NCBI RefSeq assembly: GCF_035989305.1
Contig: NZ_CP108514.1
Span: forward strand, 1,302,001-1,366,000
Direction: 5' to 3'
DNA length: 64,000 nt
Origin: Streptomyces sp. NBC_01233
GTDB taxonomy: Bacteria; Actinomycetota; Actinomycetes; Streptomycetales; Streptomycetaceae
Below, piece after piece: positions 7,911-16,602 of the stretch (position 1 is the first letter of the stretch; each line of letters opens with the position of its first letter). The position numbers and the translations under genes were made by a program. The notes beneath the pieces are model-generated. The model was not told the DNA's origin. It was given only the letters and a program-made list of their open reading frames with translations, and made no database searches.

Positions 7911-8404
7911 CCACCAACCGCGAACGCCCCGAGCGGGCCGTACCGCAGCCCAACGCCGTCGTCGGCGTCGGGCTGGTCGTCATCGGCCCGGACGGCCGGG
8001 TGCTGCTCGGCCAGGCACACGACGGCCGCTGGGAGCTGCCCGGCGGGAAGGTCGACCCCGGGGAGGGCTTCGAGCAGGCCGCGGCCCGGGAACTCGCCGA
8101 GGAGACGGACCTGCGGGCTGCCCCCGAGGAGATCCGCGTCCTGTCCGTCCAGATCGACGCGAAATCCGGCCTGACCCGGCTGACGGCTGCCGCCGTCACC
8201 ACCACTGCGGAGGGCGTCCCCGCCGTCACCGAGCCCCACAAGATCACCCGCTGGCAGTGGTTCGCCCCGGCCGAGATCCCCTCGGCCCTGTACGCCCCGT
8301 CGGCGGCCGTGCTGCGCACCTGGCGCCCGGACCTCGCGACCCTGCCACACGTCCCTTCGTACGACTATCCGACCGTGAGCCCGGGCCCGACCGCGACGCC
8401 CTGA
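7907..8404 (+). CDS. Nudix hydrolase
   Basis: A 165-residue protein with a canonical Nudix box at about residues 46-68 (G-G-K-V-D-P-G-E-G-F-E-Q-A-A-A-R-E-L-A-E-E-T), giving the GX5EX7REUXEE metal-binding helix. It hydrolyses a nucleoside diphosphate linked to another moiety. The W-E-L-P-G-G-K start of the box and W-Q-W-F near the end recall MutT/NUDT15-like nucleotide pyrophosphohydrolases, but the substrate cannot be read from sequence. ATG 7907 overlaps the regulator stop by ATGA. Confidence 0.92.
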   Translation: MTTNRERPERAVPQPNAVVGVGLVVIGPDGRVLLGQAHDGRWELPGGKVDPGEGFEQAAARELAEETDLRAAPEEIRVLSVQIDAKSGLTRLTAAAVTTTAEGVPAVTEPHKITRWQWFAPAEIPSALYAPSAAVLRTWRPDLATLPHVPSYDYPTVSPGPTATP

Positions 8405-8459
8405 GGGCCGCGCACCGACCGCGACCGCCTGAGGCCTCGGGAAGGGTCCGGACCCGGCC

Positions 8460-9125
8460 TCACACCGTGAAGGTCGTCGCCACCGTCACGGCCGTCACCG
8501 CCGCCATCGCGGCCTGCACGTCGCGGACGGCCGTCCGGACGCTGTCGGCCGCCCACTGACCGGCGGCTATCTCCGCCGTCCTCGGGGCCACCGCCTCGCG
8601 GCGCCGGTCGGGGAAGGCCGACCGGTGCAGCCCGGCCGAGTGGATCAGTGCGATGAGGCCGACCGTGCGCTCGTCCGGCTCGGCGCCCTCGATGACGACG
8701 GCGCGCAGCCGCTCCCGCAGTGCGCGCTCGGCGGCGCCGTCGGTCTCGGGGTGGCGCCGCTGCGGGAACACCCCGAGCACCTTGTGCACTTCCGCCGTCA
8801 CCAGGCCGCGCTCGACCAGGCGCTCCAGCGCGGCGCCGACCGCCTTGGCCTGGTCCCTGGTCAGCCAGTCCGTCACCCGGCGCTTGGCGCGGCCGCGCAG
8901 CCAGGCCTCCATCGCCAGGATCCGGCCGTCGAGCAGTCCTTCCCCGGTGGGCGTGGTGTCCCGCAGCTCCAGGTACTTGCCGGCCACGGACACCCGCTCC
9001 GCCATGACCAGTTCGAGCAGGATCGCGCCCGCCGCCGCCCAGCCCGCCGCCTGGCGCTCGCGCGCCTGCCCGGACTGGTCGTCCAGGGACAGGAGCACGA
9101 TCTCCTCGGCCAGTGTGATTCCCAT
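8460..9125 (-). CDS. GPP34 family protein
   Basis: A 221-residue protein starting M-G-I-T-L-A-E-E-I-V-L-L-S-L-D-D, the usual opening of GPP34 (Golgi phosphoprotein 3-like) proteins, which are multiplied in Streptomyces. The A-A-G-A-I-L-L-E-L-V-M-A-E-R segment and the V-L-G-V-F-P-Q-R-R loop also fit. Eukaryotic relatives bind phosphatidylinositol-4-phosphate; the bacterial role is unknown. ATG 9125 was chosen because the family begins there; an in-frame start at 9203 would add 26 Pro/Arg-rich residues. The next gene upstream on this strand (MFS exporter) ends 103 bp away. A 12-bp palindrome (8444-8455) lies between its stop and the converging Nudix gene. Confidence 0.85.
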   Translation of the reverse strand: MGITLAEEIVLLSLDDQSGQARERQAAGWAAAGAILLELVMAERVSVAGKYLELRDTTPTGEGLLDGRILAMEAWLRGRAKRRVTDWLTRDQAKAVGAALERLVERGLVTAEVHKVLGVFPQRRHPETDGAAERALRERLRAVVIEGAEPDERTVGLIALIHSAGLHRSAFPDRRREAVAPRTAEIAAGQWAADSVRTAVRDVQAAMAAVTAVTVATTFTV

Positions 9126-9227
9126 GTCCACTCCCGTCCCCGTGCTCGACACGCGTCGACGGGGAGGATGGCCGGCGGCTGGCGGAGGTTCCGATTCCGG
9201 CACGAACTCGCCACGGCGCCCGCCCCG

Positions 9228-11288
9228 CTACGTCCGCACCACCACCCGCGGCGCGAAGTTGCCCTCGCCCAGGTCCTCGGCCAGCAGCCGCCTCGCGATC
9301 GCGTCCGACGCCACCCGCAGTTCGGCGCTCCGGGGCCGCCCCCGGTCCTTCTCCAGCTGGTCGCCGAGCCACCGGGCCCAGGCCGCCGAGATGACGGCGG
9401 CCTCCCGCTCGCCGGCCTGGGTGAGGGAGAAGTAGCTGCCCTCGCGGCTGAGGTAGCCCTCCTCCGTCATCCGGTCGAAGACCGGGAGCAGCACCTCCGG
9501 CGGCAGCGACCGGCGCGCGGCGATCAGCCCGATGCTGGCGGTGCCGACCGTCCGGGTCATGAGTTCCACCTGCATCACCGTCCAGGCGCCCGCGATGTCC
9601 AGCCGGGTGTCGGATCCCGCGACGATCCCGCGTGCCGTGTCCCGCCCCATGTTCCGGACGAGTTTGCCGACCGCCAGCTCCAGCAGCTTGGCCGAATCCC
9701 CACTGGCCGTGGCCGGAGAGCCGAACCCGTCGCCCATGTCCGTGGAGCCGGCCCGGGCGGTGTCGCGCAGCTTGACCTGTTTGAGGAAGAGCCCGGCGAC
9801 GAACCCGAAGACCGCCACCGGCACGGTCCAGAGGAACACCGTGTGCAGGGCCTCCGCGTAGGCATCGATGATGGGAGCCGCGGCCTCGGGGCTCAGCCGG
9901 TGCACCCCTTCCGGGGTCGACGCGGCCTCGGCCAGCTGCGCCGGGTCCTGCCCGGTGACCCGCGCCGCCTCCGCGACCGCCGCCTCCAGTCCGGGCCCCA
10001 GGTGGTTCGCGTAGATCGTGCCGAAGACCGCCGTCCCGAAGGCGCTGCCGAGCGTACGGAAGAAGGTGACCCCGGAGGTGGCGGTGCCGAGGTCGGCGTA
10101 GTCGACGGTGTTCTGCACGGCGATCGTCAGCACCTGCATGGACAGGCCGATGCCCGTGCCGAGCACGAACATGTACAGCGATTCCAGCAGGGTGCCGGTC
10201 CCCGGTTGCATCCGCGACAGCAGGTACAGGCCGACGCCCATGACCGCGTTGCCGACGATCGGGAAGATCCGGTACCGGCCGGTCTTGCTGGTGACGTTGC
10301 CGCTGAAGACGGAGGCGATCAGCAGCCCGAAGACCATGGGCAGGGTCCGGACGCCCGAGACCGTGGCCGAGTCCCCGTCGACGTACTGGAGGTAGGTCGG
10401 CAGGAACGTCATCGCGCCGAGCATCGCGAACCCGACGACGAAGCTCAGTACGGAGCACACGGCGAAGACCGGATTGCGGAAGAGCCGCATCGGCAGCATC
10501 GGTTCCGCGGCGCGCGTCTCGACCAGGCAGAACAGGGCCAGCGCGACCGCGCCGCCCGCGAACAGGCCGATGATCGTCGGCGAGGTCCAGGCGTACTCGT
10601 TCCCGCCCCAGCTGGTGGCCAGGATCAGCGCGCTCGCGCCGACCGCGACGAGGGCGATGCCCAGGTAGTCGATGACCGGCTTGCCCGAGGCCCGTACCAC
10701 CGGGATCGTCTTGGCGGCCGCGACGACCACGAGGACGGCGATCGGGACGTTGACGTAGAAGCACCACCGCCAGCTCAGTTGGTCGGTGAAGAATCCGCCG
10801 AGCAGCGGTCCGATGACGGTGGCGACGCCGAAGACGGCGCCGATCATGCCCTGGTACTTGCCGCGTTCGCGCAGGGGCACCACGTCGGCGATCAGTGCCA
10901 TGGCGGTGACCATCAGGCCGCCGGCTCCGATGCCCTGGACTCCGCGCCACACGATCAGGAACGTCATGTTGCTGGACAGGCCGCACAGGAAGGAGCCGCT
11001 GATGAAGATGATCGCGGAGATCTGGAAGATCAATTTTCGGCCGTACAGGTCGCCGAACTTCCCCACCAGCACCGTCGACACGGTCTCCGCGAGCAGGTAG
11101 GAGGTCACCACCCACGACATGTGGTCCCCGCCGCCGAGGTCCCCCACGATCGTGGGCAGGGCGGTGCCGACGATCGTCTGGTCGAGTGCCGCGAGCAGCA
11201 CGCCCAGCATGATCGTGCCGAAGATGATGTTGCGCTGCCGCCGGTCGAGCACGGGTGGCGCGGCGGCTACGGCGGGAGCAGTGGTCAC
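9228..11288 (-). CDS. DHA2-type MFS drug exporter with C-terminal winged-helix-like domain
   Basis: A 686-residue protein. Residues 1-520 are a 14-helix MFS exporter: [13 protein letters not shown] (motif D1), [10 protein letters not shown] (motif A), G-x8-G-P-x-L-G-G (motif C). Residues about 540-680 are soluble and look like a MarR-type winged helix ([11 protein letters not shown], then [22 protein letters not shown]). GTG 11288 opens the V-T-T-A-P sequence and was preferred to 11318. The exporter is predicted to pump hydrophobic compounds using the proton gradient. The fused domain may sense substrate or bind DNA. Confidence 0.9.
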   Translation of the reverse strand: MTTAPAVAAAPPVLDRRQRNIIFGTIMLGVLLAALDQTIVGTALPTIVGDLGGGDHMSWVVTSYLLAETVSTVLVGKFGDLYGRKLIFQISAIIFISGSFLCGLSSNMTFLIVWRGVQGIGAGGLMVTAMALIADVVPLRERGKYQGMIGAVFGVATVIGPLLGGFFTDQLSWRWCFYVNVPIAVLVVVAAAKTIPVVRASGKPVIDYLGIALVAVGASALILATSWGGNEYAWTSPTIIGLFAGGAVALALFCLVETRAAEPMLPMRLFRNPVFAVCSVLSFVVGFAMLGAMTFLPTYLQYVDGDSATVSGVRTLPMVFGLLIASVFSGNVTSKTGRYRIFPIVGNAVMGVGLYLLSRMQPGTGTLLESLYMFVLGTGIGLSMQVLTIAVQNTVDYADLGTATSGVTFFRTLGSAFGTAVFGTIYANHLGPGLEAAVAEAARVTGQDPAQLAEAASTPEGVHRLSPEAAAPIIDAYAEALHTVFLWTVPVAVFGFVAGLFLKQVKLRDTARAGSTDMGDGFGSPATASGDSAKLLELAVGKLVRNMGRDTARGIVAGSDTRLDIAGAWTVMQVELMTRTVGTASIGLIAARRSLPPEVLLPVFDRMTEEGYLSREGSYFSLTQAGEREAAVISAAWARWLGDQLEKDRGRPRSAELRVASDAIARRLLAEDLGEGNFAPRVVVRT

Positions 11289-11371
11289 CCTCGCACTCTC
11301 ACAGCGCCCCCGCCCCACCGCATGCGGCGCTGCGCCGTGCGAGGGACCCGCCGGCGCTCGGCGCAGGCGGG

Positions 11372-12727
11372 TCAGCGCAGGTAGGCGAGCCCCGGGTGCT
11401 CCGCCGCGTACCCGTCGAGCAGCCGCCGCGCCACGGCCACGGAGTCCACCAGCGGGTGGAGCGCGAAGGCCTTGACGGCGGCCGCCCGGGATCCGCTTGC
11501 CGCGGCCTCCAGAACCTCCCGTTCGACGGCCTTGACGGCCGTCACAAGCCCCACCGCGTGCAGCGGCAGCGGTTCGACGCCGACCGGGTGGGCTCCGTTC
11601 GCGTCGACCAGGCAGGGCACCTCGATGACCGCCCCGGCGTCCAGGACCGACAGCGTCGAGCCGTTGCGGACGTTCAGGATCAGCGTGGCCCGCTCGTCCC
11701 GGGCGATGGCCCGCATCAGCGCGAGCGCGACCTTCTCGTAGCCGCCGGACTCCAGGTCGCTCTCGTCGCGCTCGCCGACGCCGGCCGCCTCGCGGTTCTC
11801 GGCCATGTACGTGGCCTCGCGCTCGGCCCGGGTCCGGTCCCAGGCGGCCAGCGCCGCCCCGGCCGGCCGGCCGGCCAGGCCGGCTTCGGCGTAGAAGCCG
11901 CGCTGCTGGTCGCGCAGGAATGCCCCGCGGGTCTGCCCGGCCTCCTGGTACGCCCGTACGGTGTCACGGTTGAAGTAGTAGTAGTGCAGGTACTCGTTGG
12001 GGATCGCGCCGAGCGAGCGCAGCCACTCGGCTCCGAAGAGCCGGCCCTCCTCGAAGGACTCCAGGGCCTTGGTGTCGGCCAGCAGCCGGGGCAGCTCGTC
12101 GCGGCCGCCGATGCGCAGCCCGCGCACCCAGCCCAGGTGGTTGAGGCCGACGTAGTCGATCCAGGCGTCCTGCGGCCGGGCCCCGAGCAGCCGGGCGATC
12201 CGCCGGCCGAGGCCCACGGGGGAATCGCAGATGCCGATCACCCGCCCGCCGAGCTCCTCGGCCATGGCCTCGGTGACCAGCCCCGCCGGGTTGGTGAAGT
12301 TGATGACCCACGCCTCGGGGGCGGTACGGGCGATCCTGCGCGCGATCGCGCGGGCCACCGGCACGGTCCGCAGGCCGTACGCGATGCCGCCCGCACCCAC
12401 CGTCTCCTGGCCCAGCACTCCCTCGGCCAGGGCGATCCGCTCGTCCGCGGCGCGCCCGTCCAGGCCGCCGACGCGGATGGCCGAAAAGATGAAGTCCGCC
12501 CCGCGCAGGGCCTCGTCGAGGTCCCCGGTGGCGGTGACGGCCGGGGCGTCCGGTACGCCGGCGGCCGCGGCCTGGTCGTCGAGGACGCGGGCCATGGCGG
12601 TGAGCCGCGCCGGGTCCTCGTCGTACAGCGTCACATGGGATACCCGGCCCTCGGCGTGGTCGCCGAGCAGCGCTCCGTAGACGAGCGGTACCCGGAAACC
12701 GCCTCCGCCGAGGATCGTCAGCCGCAC
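11372..12727 (-). CDS. GH4 family 6-phospho-beta-glucosidase-like enzyme
   Basis: A 451-residue glycosidase of family GH4, which uses NAD+ and a divalent metal for a redox-elimination mechanism. The N-terminal Rossmann loop reads L-G-G-G-G-F-R. The metal site is represented by C-D-S-P near residue 170 and G-L-N-H-L-G-W near 197. The N-F-T-N-P-A-G-L motif also matches. Likely cleaves 6-phospho-glycosides or related sugars. No sugar permease is adjacent. Upstream lies a 194-bp spacer with three CCACGATCG repeats, which may be its regulatory region. Confidence 0.9.
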   Translation of the reverse strand: MRLTILGGGGFRVPLVYGALLGDHAEGRVSHVTLYDEDPARLTAMARVLDDQAAAAGVPDAPAVTATGDLDEALRGADFIFSAIRVGGLDGRAADERIALAEGVLGQETVGAGGIAYGLRTVPVARAIARRIARTAPEAWVINFTNPAGLVTEAMAEELGGRVIGICDSPVGLGRRIARLLGARPQDAWIDYVGLNHLGWVRGLRIGGRDELPRLLADTKALESFEEGRLFGAEWLRSLGAIPNEYLHYYYFNRDTVRAYQEAGQTRGAFLRDQQRGFYAEAGLAGRPAGAALAAWDRTRAEREATYMAENREAAGVGERDESDLESGGYEKVALALMRAIARDERATLILNVRNGSTLSVLDAGAVIEVPCLVDANGAHPVGVEPLPLHAVGLVTAVKAVEREVLEAAASGSRAAAVKAFALHPLVDSVAVARRLLDGYAAEHPGLAYLR

Positions 12728-12810
12728 GCCCTACCGCCCTTCGCCCGTGCCGGTGCGCCTGCCACGGCAGGTGCCGGTGACAGTGGCAGCTCCCGCGGCC
12801 GTTCCACGGA

Positions 12811-12870
12811 CCACGATCGTGCCGGCGGCGGCTCCGGGGGCTCCAGTGCCACGATCGTTGCCACGATCGG
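12811..12870. repeat. Three CCACGATCG sites upstream of the GH4 gene
   Basis: CCACGATCGT occurs at 12811-12820 and 12849-12858, and CCACGATCGG at 12861-12870. The last two start 12 bp apart, about one helical turn. Each contains ACGATCG, and the first two contain the palindrome ACGATCGT. The sites sit 84-143 bp before the GH4 start codon in a 194-bp non-coding spacer, which suggests operators for a sugar-responsive repressor. No other gene was found in the spacer. Confidence 0.45.
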
Positions 12871-12921
12871 TGACACGGAATCCGAGGCGCGCGCCCGCCG
12901 GCACCAGTCTGCCCCGGCCGG

Positions 12922-13911
12922 TCACTCCCCCAGCGACGGCACGGCGCGCAGCCGGGCACCCTGCTGGTGCATGACCCCGGCGCCGCCCCGTACGGGACCC
13001 ACCGGCGCGCCCGGCGGGGCCGACAGGACCAGGGTGATCCGCGTCAGCCCCATCGCCTCCAGCATCCGGCTGGTCTCGGCCACCATCCGGCAGCGCACCA
13101 GCCCCCACCGCGGGTCGGGGTGGCGCACGGTCCGCACCGCCCCGTCCATCTCGGCGGCCTCGGCCCCGCGCATGCTCAGCCAGTGCGGCACCCCGTACCG
13201 GTAGGCGGCCTCCATGAACGGGTCACGGGCCACCTCCTGGCGGATGCTGCGCAGCCCCTCGTCCTCCGGAGCCGCGGCCAGGGCGGCCGCGAACTGGGCC
13301 AGCAGCGGTACGCACCAGGCCGGTTCGTGGTCCTCCAGCACGCCCGCCGCGTCCGGATGGAACAGCACGAAGCGCAGGAAGTTGTCGTCCGGCAGGGCCG
13401 TCGGGTGCGGCCGTACGGTCTGGAAGAGCTGGTCGAAGGCCGAGTTGGTGAGCGCGACGTCCCAGCGGTGGTCCACCAGGAAGCTCGGGTAGGGCACGGA
13501 CTCCATGAGGGCCGCGTAGTCGCACAAGTAGTCGCGCTGCGCGGGGTCCTCGGGCAGTCTGTTCTCCTCGGCGGCCCGCCACGTGGGCGGCGGGTCGCGG
13601 TCGACCATGACGCGGAACAGCCAGAAGCACTGCCGCTCGCTCATCTCCAAGGCCTCTGCCAGGGCGAGCAGTTTGCGGTCCGTCCACTCCTTGACGAGGC
13701 CGCGTTCCCAGTTCCCGTACGCACGCACGCTGATGCGCAGCCGGGCGGCGAGGTCCTCCTGGCTCAGCCCCAGCTCCTCGCGGCGTTGGCGCAAAATCTC
13801 CTTGCGTCGCTCCGACCGCACGGCGCCCCGTGCGGACTCCTCGCCCGCCAGGCGCTCCTCACCGGCTCGGGCGAGGCCATCGGACGGGCCCACCGCTGCG
13901 AGATGTGGCAC
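12922..13911 (-). CDS. MmyB-type XRE regulator
   Basis: A 329-residue regulator: an HTH_3-like domain at about residues 36-90 (R-R-E-E-L-G-L-S-Q-E-D-L-A-A-R-L, then Y-G-N-W-E-R-G) followed by an MmyB-like ligand-binding domain (P-S-F-L-V-D-H-R-W-D-V-A-L-T-N-S-A-F-D-Q-L-F, and later the W-G-L-V-R-C-R stretch). Related proteins bind fatty-acid-like ligands and control secondary or lipid metabolism. GTG 13911 is supported by a strong GGAGGAGGGGGAG ribosome-binding site. The gene lies upstream of GH4 on the same strand and is divergent from cassette 1. Confidence 0.88.
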   Translation of the reverse strand: MPHLAAVGPSDGLARAGEERLAGEESARGAVRSERRKEILRQRREELGLSQEDLAARLRISVRAYGNWERGLVKEWTDRKLLALAEALEMSERQCFWLFRVMVDRDPPPTWRAAEENRLPEDPAQRDYLCDYAALMESVPYPSFLVDHRWDVALTNSAFDQLFQTVRPHPTALPDDNFLRFVLFHPDAAGVLEDHEPAWCVPLLAQFAAALAAAPEDEGLRSIRQEVARDPFMEAAYRYGVPHWLSMRGAEAAEMDGAVRTVRHPDPRWGLVRCRMVAETSRMLEAMGLTRITLVLSAPPGAPVGPVRGGAGVMHQQGARLRAVPSLGE

Positions 13912-13991
13912 CGAGAGCTCCCCCTCCTCCGGTCTGGATCTTCATTTCCGTGTGGCGATCCTGCTACCGACTTCATTCGAGTGTCAACTAT

Positions 13992-14040
13992 TGTGGCAAT
14001 TCCAGCCTCTTGACAGCTCATTCCCGCCACAGCTGTGGCA
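13992..14040. promoter_or_regulatory. TGTGGCA sites and 14-bp palindrome in divergent spacer
   Basis: The heptamer TGTGGCA occurs at 13904-13910 (over the MmyB start), 13992-13998 and 14034-14040. The last overlaps a perfect 14-bp palindrome GCCACAGCTGTGGC at 14026-14039. The middle one sits in ATTG-TGG-CAAT. The sites lie between the MmyB-type regulator and the cassette 1 XRE gene, so either protein could bind them. A TAGATT -10-like hexamer is at 14069-14074, but I see no matching -35. Confidence 0.4.
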
Positions 14041-14127
14041 CGTTCTAGCCCTTCCGCGCGAGAGCGGCTAGATTCCAGAAGCCGACCATGTGCCGTACCG
14101 ACTTCGCGCGATCTAGGAGAACCACTG

Positions 14128-14796
14128 GTGACAGACGGCTTCCCGGCTCCCGTCGCGGTGGCCAACGCACCCCTGGCAGCCACCATCACGCGCGTCGCCG
14201 AACTCGCGGGCAAGATGGGCCGCAACCTGAACCACGTCTTCGACCTGCGGCGGCTCTCGGAGGCCTCCGGCGTGCCCACGGACGTGGTCAAGACCCTCCT
14301 CGACGGCAGGCCGGCCGGCGAACCCGATCTGCAGACCCGGTTCCTCCAGCGGCTCGACCTGCTGCGGCGCACCCGAGTCAAACCCAACGGCCGCCGCTAC
14401 ACGCAGCAGGAGATCGCGGACGGCGCCGGCATGTCACGGCAGCAGGCCGGGGCGCTGATCAACGGCGACCGCCGCCCCACCATGGAGCACTGCGACGCGA
14501 TCCAGCGCTTCTTCGGGGTGCACGCCGGGTTCCTCACGGCACACGACTCCGACGCCCTCACCGACGCGCTCCAGCGGACCGAGCAACAGCTGCTGCAGGA
14601 CTTCGCGGGGCGCGCGCGGGAAACCGTACCGGCCGCGGCCGCATCGGCGGGCGATCCGCTGGCAAGACTCCTCCAGAACCACGGCGTGCGGGGCATCGCA
14701 TGGCGCGCCGCCCAACTGCCCAGCGACAAGCACCGGGACAAGGTGACCGAATGGCTGGACATGCTCCTCGAAAGCGTAAAACCGAACGAGTCCTGA
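14128..14796 (+). CDS. XRE-like DNA-binding protein of cassette 1
   Basis: A 222-residue protein starting at GTG 14128 behind an AGGAGA ribosome-binding site. An early helical region (about 25-60: L-R-R-L-S-E-A-S-G-V-P-T-D-V-V-K-T-L-L-D-G) is followed by a clear XRE helix-turn-helix at about 80-130 (Y-T-Q-Q-E-I-A-D-G-A-G-M-S-R-Q-Q-A-G-A-L-I-N-G). Next come F-F-G-V-H-A-G-F-L and a C-terminal helical region. The same layout recurs in cassette 2. It is followed after 64 bp by a HELWH peptidase gene, so it is probably the repressor and substrate of that peptidase, by analogy with ImmR/ImmA and DdrO/IrrE. The substrate relation is inference. Confidence 0.85.
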   Translation: MTDGFPAPVAVANAPLAATITRVAELAGKMGRNLNHVFDLRRLSEASGVPTDVVKTLLDGRPAGEPDLQTRFLQRLDLLRRTRVKPNGRRYTQQEIADGAGMSRQQAGALINGDRRPTMEHCDAIQRFFGVHAGFLTAHDSDALTDALQRTEQQLLQDFAGRARETVPAAAASAGDPLARLLQNHGVRGIAWRAAQLPSDKHRDKVTEWLDMLLESVKPNES

Positions 14797-14816
14797 CCCA
14801 GTCGAAAGTCTGGGTC
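14795..14816 (+). promoter_or_regulatory. Stem-loop at the XRE/peptidase junction
   Basis: GACCCAG (14795-14801) and CTGGGTC (14810-14816) can pair around an 8-nt loop, beginning inside the XRE stop codon. There is no U-tract. It could tune message stability or the ratio of the two proteins, or act as a DNA operator. Confidence 0.4.
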
Positions 14817-14860
14817 TGATCCTTGAGTCCTGATCCGGATCCGCGCCGACGGGGAGAACG

Positions 14861-15418
14861 GTGAGCATAGGCAGAGAGCAGCGGCGGTTGTGCGGGGAGC
14901 TGGTGGCCGGCATCCGGCTGACCGCACCCGTGGAACCCGTGGACCTCTACGCTGCCCTCTGCGAGGGCATGAGCAGACACCGCGGCCGACGGGTGGACTT
15001 CCGGATGGCCTCGTTCCCCCCGCGGACGGCCAGCGGCCTCTGGCTCGACATGGCGGACCGCGATCTCGTGGTCATCGAGGAACGCACCGCTCCCGACCAC
15101 CAACTGGTCATCCTGGGCCACGAGCTGTGGCACATGAAGGCCGGCCACTGCAGCCACCACGTCGACGGCGCCGCCGTCGCGGCGCGGCTGCTGACCGACG
15201 AGGCGGACATCGGAGAGACCGTCCGCCGCGTCGCGGCGCGCACGCGCGCGGACGTACAGGAGGAGACCGAGGCCGAAACCTTCGGCTTACTGCTGGGCAG
15301 TCGGTGCCGGAACTGGCTGGCCGGATCGGCCGGCCACCGGGCTCCGGTCCAGCGCGACCAACTGGCGGGCCGCATCGAGGCATCGCTGGGCTACCGGGGG
15401 CACAGGAACGACCGTTGA
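14861..15418 (+). CDS. ImmA/IrrE-like zinc metallopeptidase of cassette 1
   Basis: A 185-residue protein from GTG 14861. The zinc motif is H87-E-L-W-H91 with the downstream acidic ligand in A138-E139-T-F141, as in ImmA/IrrE (COG2856) peptidases that cleave XRE repressors. The conserved core V-D-F-R-x-A-S-F-P-P-x-T-A-S-G-L-W-L is shared with the cassette 2 peptidase. Streptomyces genomes often label such genes as a toxin component. Codon 143 is TTA (15287-15289), unusual in this high-GC genome and a sign of possible bldA dependence. The stop overlaps the TTG start of the membrane protein (TTGA). Confidence 0.85.
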   Translation: MSIGREQRRLCGELVAGIRLTAPVEPVDLYAALCEGMSRHRGRRVDFRMASFPPRTASGLWLDMADRDLVVIEERTAPDHQLVILGHELWHMKAGHCSHHVDGAAVAARLLTDEADIGETVRRVAARTRADVQEETEAETFGLLLGSRCRNWLAGSAGHRAPVQRDQLAGRIEASLGYRGHRNDR

Positions 15419-16584
15419 ACGGCGAGGACTACTACATACCGGCGGCCGCCATGGCGATCTCACTCGCCTTCAAGCTGCCGGCCCTGCGGCACAACTGGCG
15501 CGACCCGCTCCTGCGTTCGGTCGTCGCCCTGCTGACTCTTGCGGGAGCGGTGTTCTTCTTCGCGGCCCCGCCCACCATCGCGGCGGTCAACCGCTGGACC
15601 GGGATCGTCAACGTCTCGGCCCCCCTGGTGTACTGCCTGATCACCGCCTTCAGCGCCTCCTGCCTGGTCCTGATGGTCAACTGGCGGGGCGGACCGCCCG
15701 AACAGACCCGACGCGTCTCGCGCCGCTGGATCACGGGCTACAGCCTCGTGATCGTGGCCCTGATCGTGCTGTTCGCCCTCGGTGACACCCCGGTGGAGCG
15801 GCTGCGCGACTTCGACACCTTCTACGCGAACACCCCGTACATCGGGATGATGATCGCCCTCTACCTGCTGGCCCACCACGTGGCCGCGGTGGTGATGGTG
15901 GTCCTGTGCTGGCGCTGGTCCCTGCAGGTGCGCGGCTGGCTGCGGGTCGGCCTGATGATCATCGTCTCCGGCTACATCTTCAACCTCACCTACGACGCCA
16001 CCAAGATCTCCTCGGTGGTCGCCCGCTGGCTGGGCCACGACCTCGACGACCTGAGCACCTACGTCGCCCCGCCGCTCGCCGCCCTGGGCGCGCTGATCAG
16101 CGCGATGGGCTTCGTGGTCCCGCTCGTCTGCCAGCGGCTGTCGGACCACTGGCAGACCTGGGCGACGTACCGCCGGCTCGGCGCGCTGTGGCAGGAGGTG
16201 CAGATCTCCGCGCCCAGCGGCACGCCCTCCGTGCAGATGGCCTGGTGGTCCGCGGCGGAACTGCGGGTCATCCAGCGGGAGTCGGACATCCACGACGGCT
16301 TCCTGCACCTGGGCCCGTACTTCGACAAGGGCCTGCGCGACGGCGCCTACGAGAACGCCGTCGCCGCAGGGGCCGACGAGGAGACCGCCCGCGCGGTCGC
16401 CGACGCCGCCATGGTCGCGGCCGCCGTGCGGGCCCGCTCCGCGGACCCCGAGGGCAAGATCATCGGCGAGGACGAGGAGACCCGGCTCGACACCGCCGAC
16501 GTACCGCGCGACCTGCTGCGGATCTCCCACGCCCTGCGGCATTCACCGGTCGTGCAGGCGGTCCGTCAGCACGTCGCGGTCTAG
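15415..16584 (+). CDS. Seven-TM DUF6545 / MAB_1171c-type membrane protein of cassette 1
   Basis: A 389-residue protein if TTG 15415 is used. That start overlaps the peptidase stop and gives the N-terminus N-G-E-D-Y-Y-I-P-A-A; ATG 15451 is the alternative. About seven hydrophobic helices cover residues 5-245. The loop motifs A-A-P-P-T-I-A-A-V-N-R and G-D-T-P-V-E-R-L-R-D-F-D-T-F-Y-A identify the MAB_1171c/DUF6545 group. A soluble C-terminal part of about 140 residues (W-W-S-A-A-E-L-R-V-I-Q-R-E-S-x-I-x-D-G) faces one side of the membrane. Called a putative transporter in databases, but its position beside a repressor and peptidase suggests a sensor or effector. Function unproven. Confidence 0.82.
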   Translation: MNGEDYYIPAAAMAISLAFKLPALRHNWRDPLLRSVVALLTLAGAVFFFAAPPTIAAVNRWTGIVNVSAPLVYCLITAFSASCLVLMVNWRGGPPEQTRRVSRRWITGYSLVIVALIVLFALGDTPVERLRDFDTFYANTPYIGMMIALYLLAHHVAAVVMVVLCWRWSLQVRGWLRVGLMIIVSGYIFNLTYDATKISSVVARWLGHDLDDLSTYVAPPLAALGALISAMGFVVPLVCQRLSDHWQTWATYRRLGALWQEVQISAPSGTPSVQMAWWSAAELRVIQRESDIHDGFLHLGPYFDKGLRDGAYENAVAAGADEETARAVADAAMVAAAVRARSADPEGKIIGEDEETRLDTADVPRDLLRISHALRHSPVVQAVRQHVAV

Positions 16585-16602
16585 CGGGCGCCCCCTGCGG
16601 GC

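Noticed and set aside
8625..11384. A 919-codon plus-strand frame opposite the MFS exporter
   Set aside because: Its composition (Arg/Gln/Asp/His runs) is that of an antisense frame; the MFS reading has 14 helices and family motifs.
14010..14015. TTGACA as a -35 box for cassette 1
   Set aside because: No -10-like hexamer occurs 16-19 bp downstream; the nearest TAGATT is too far away.
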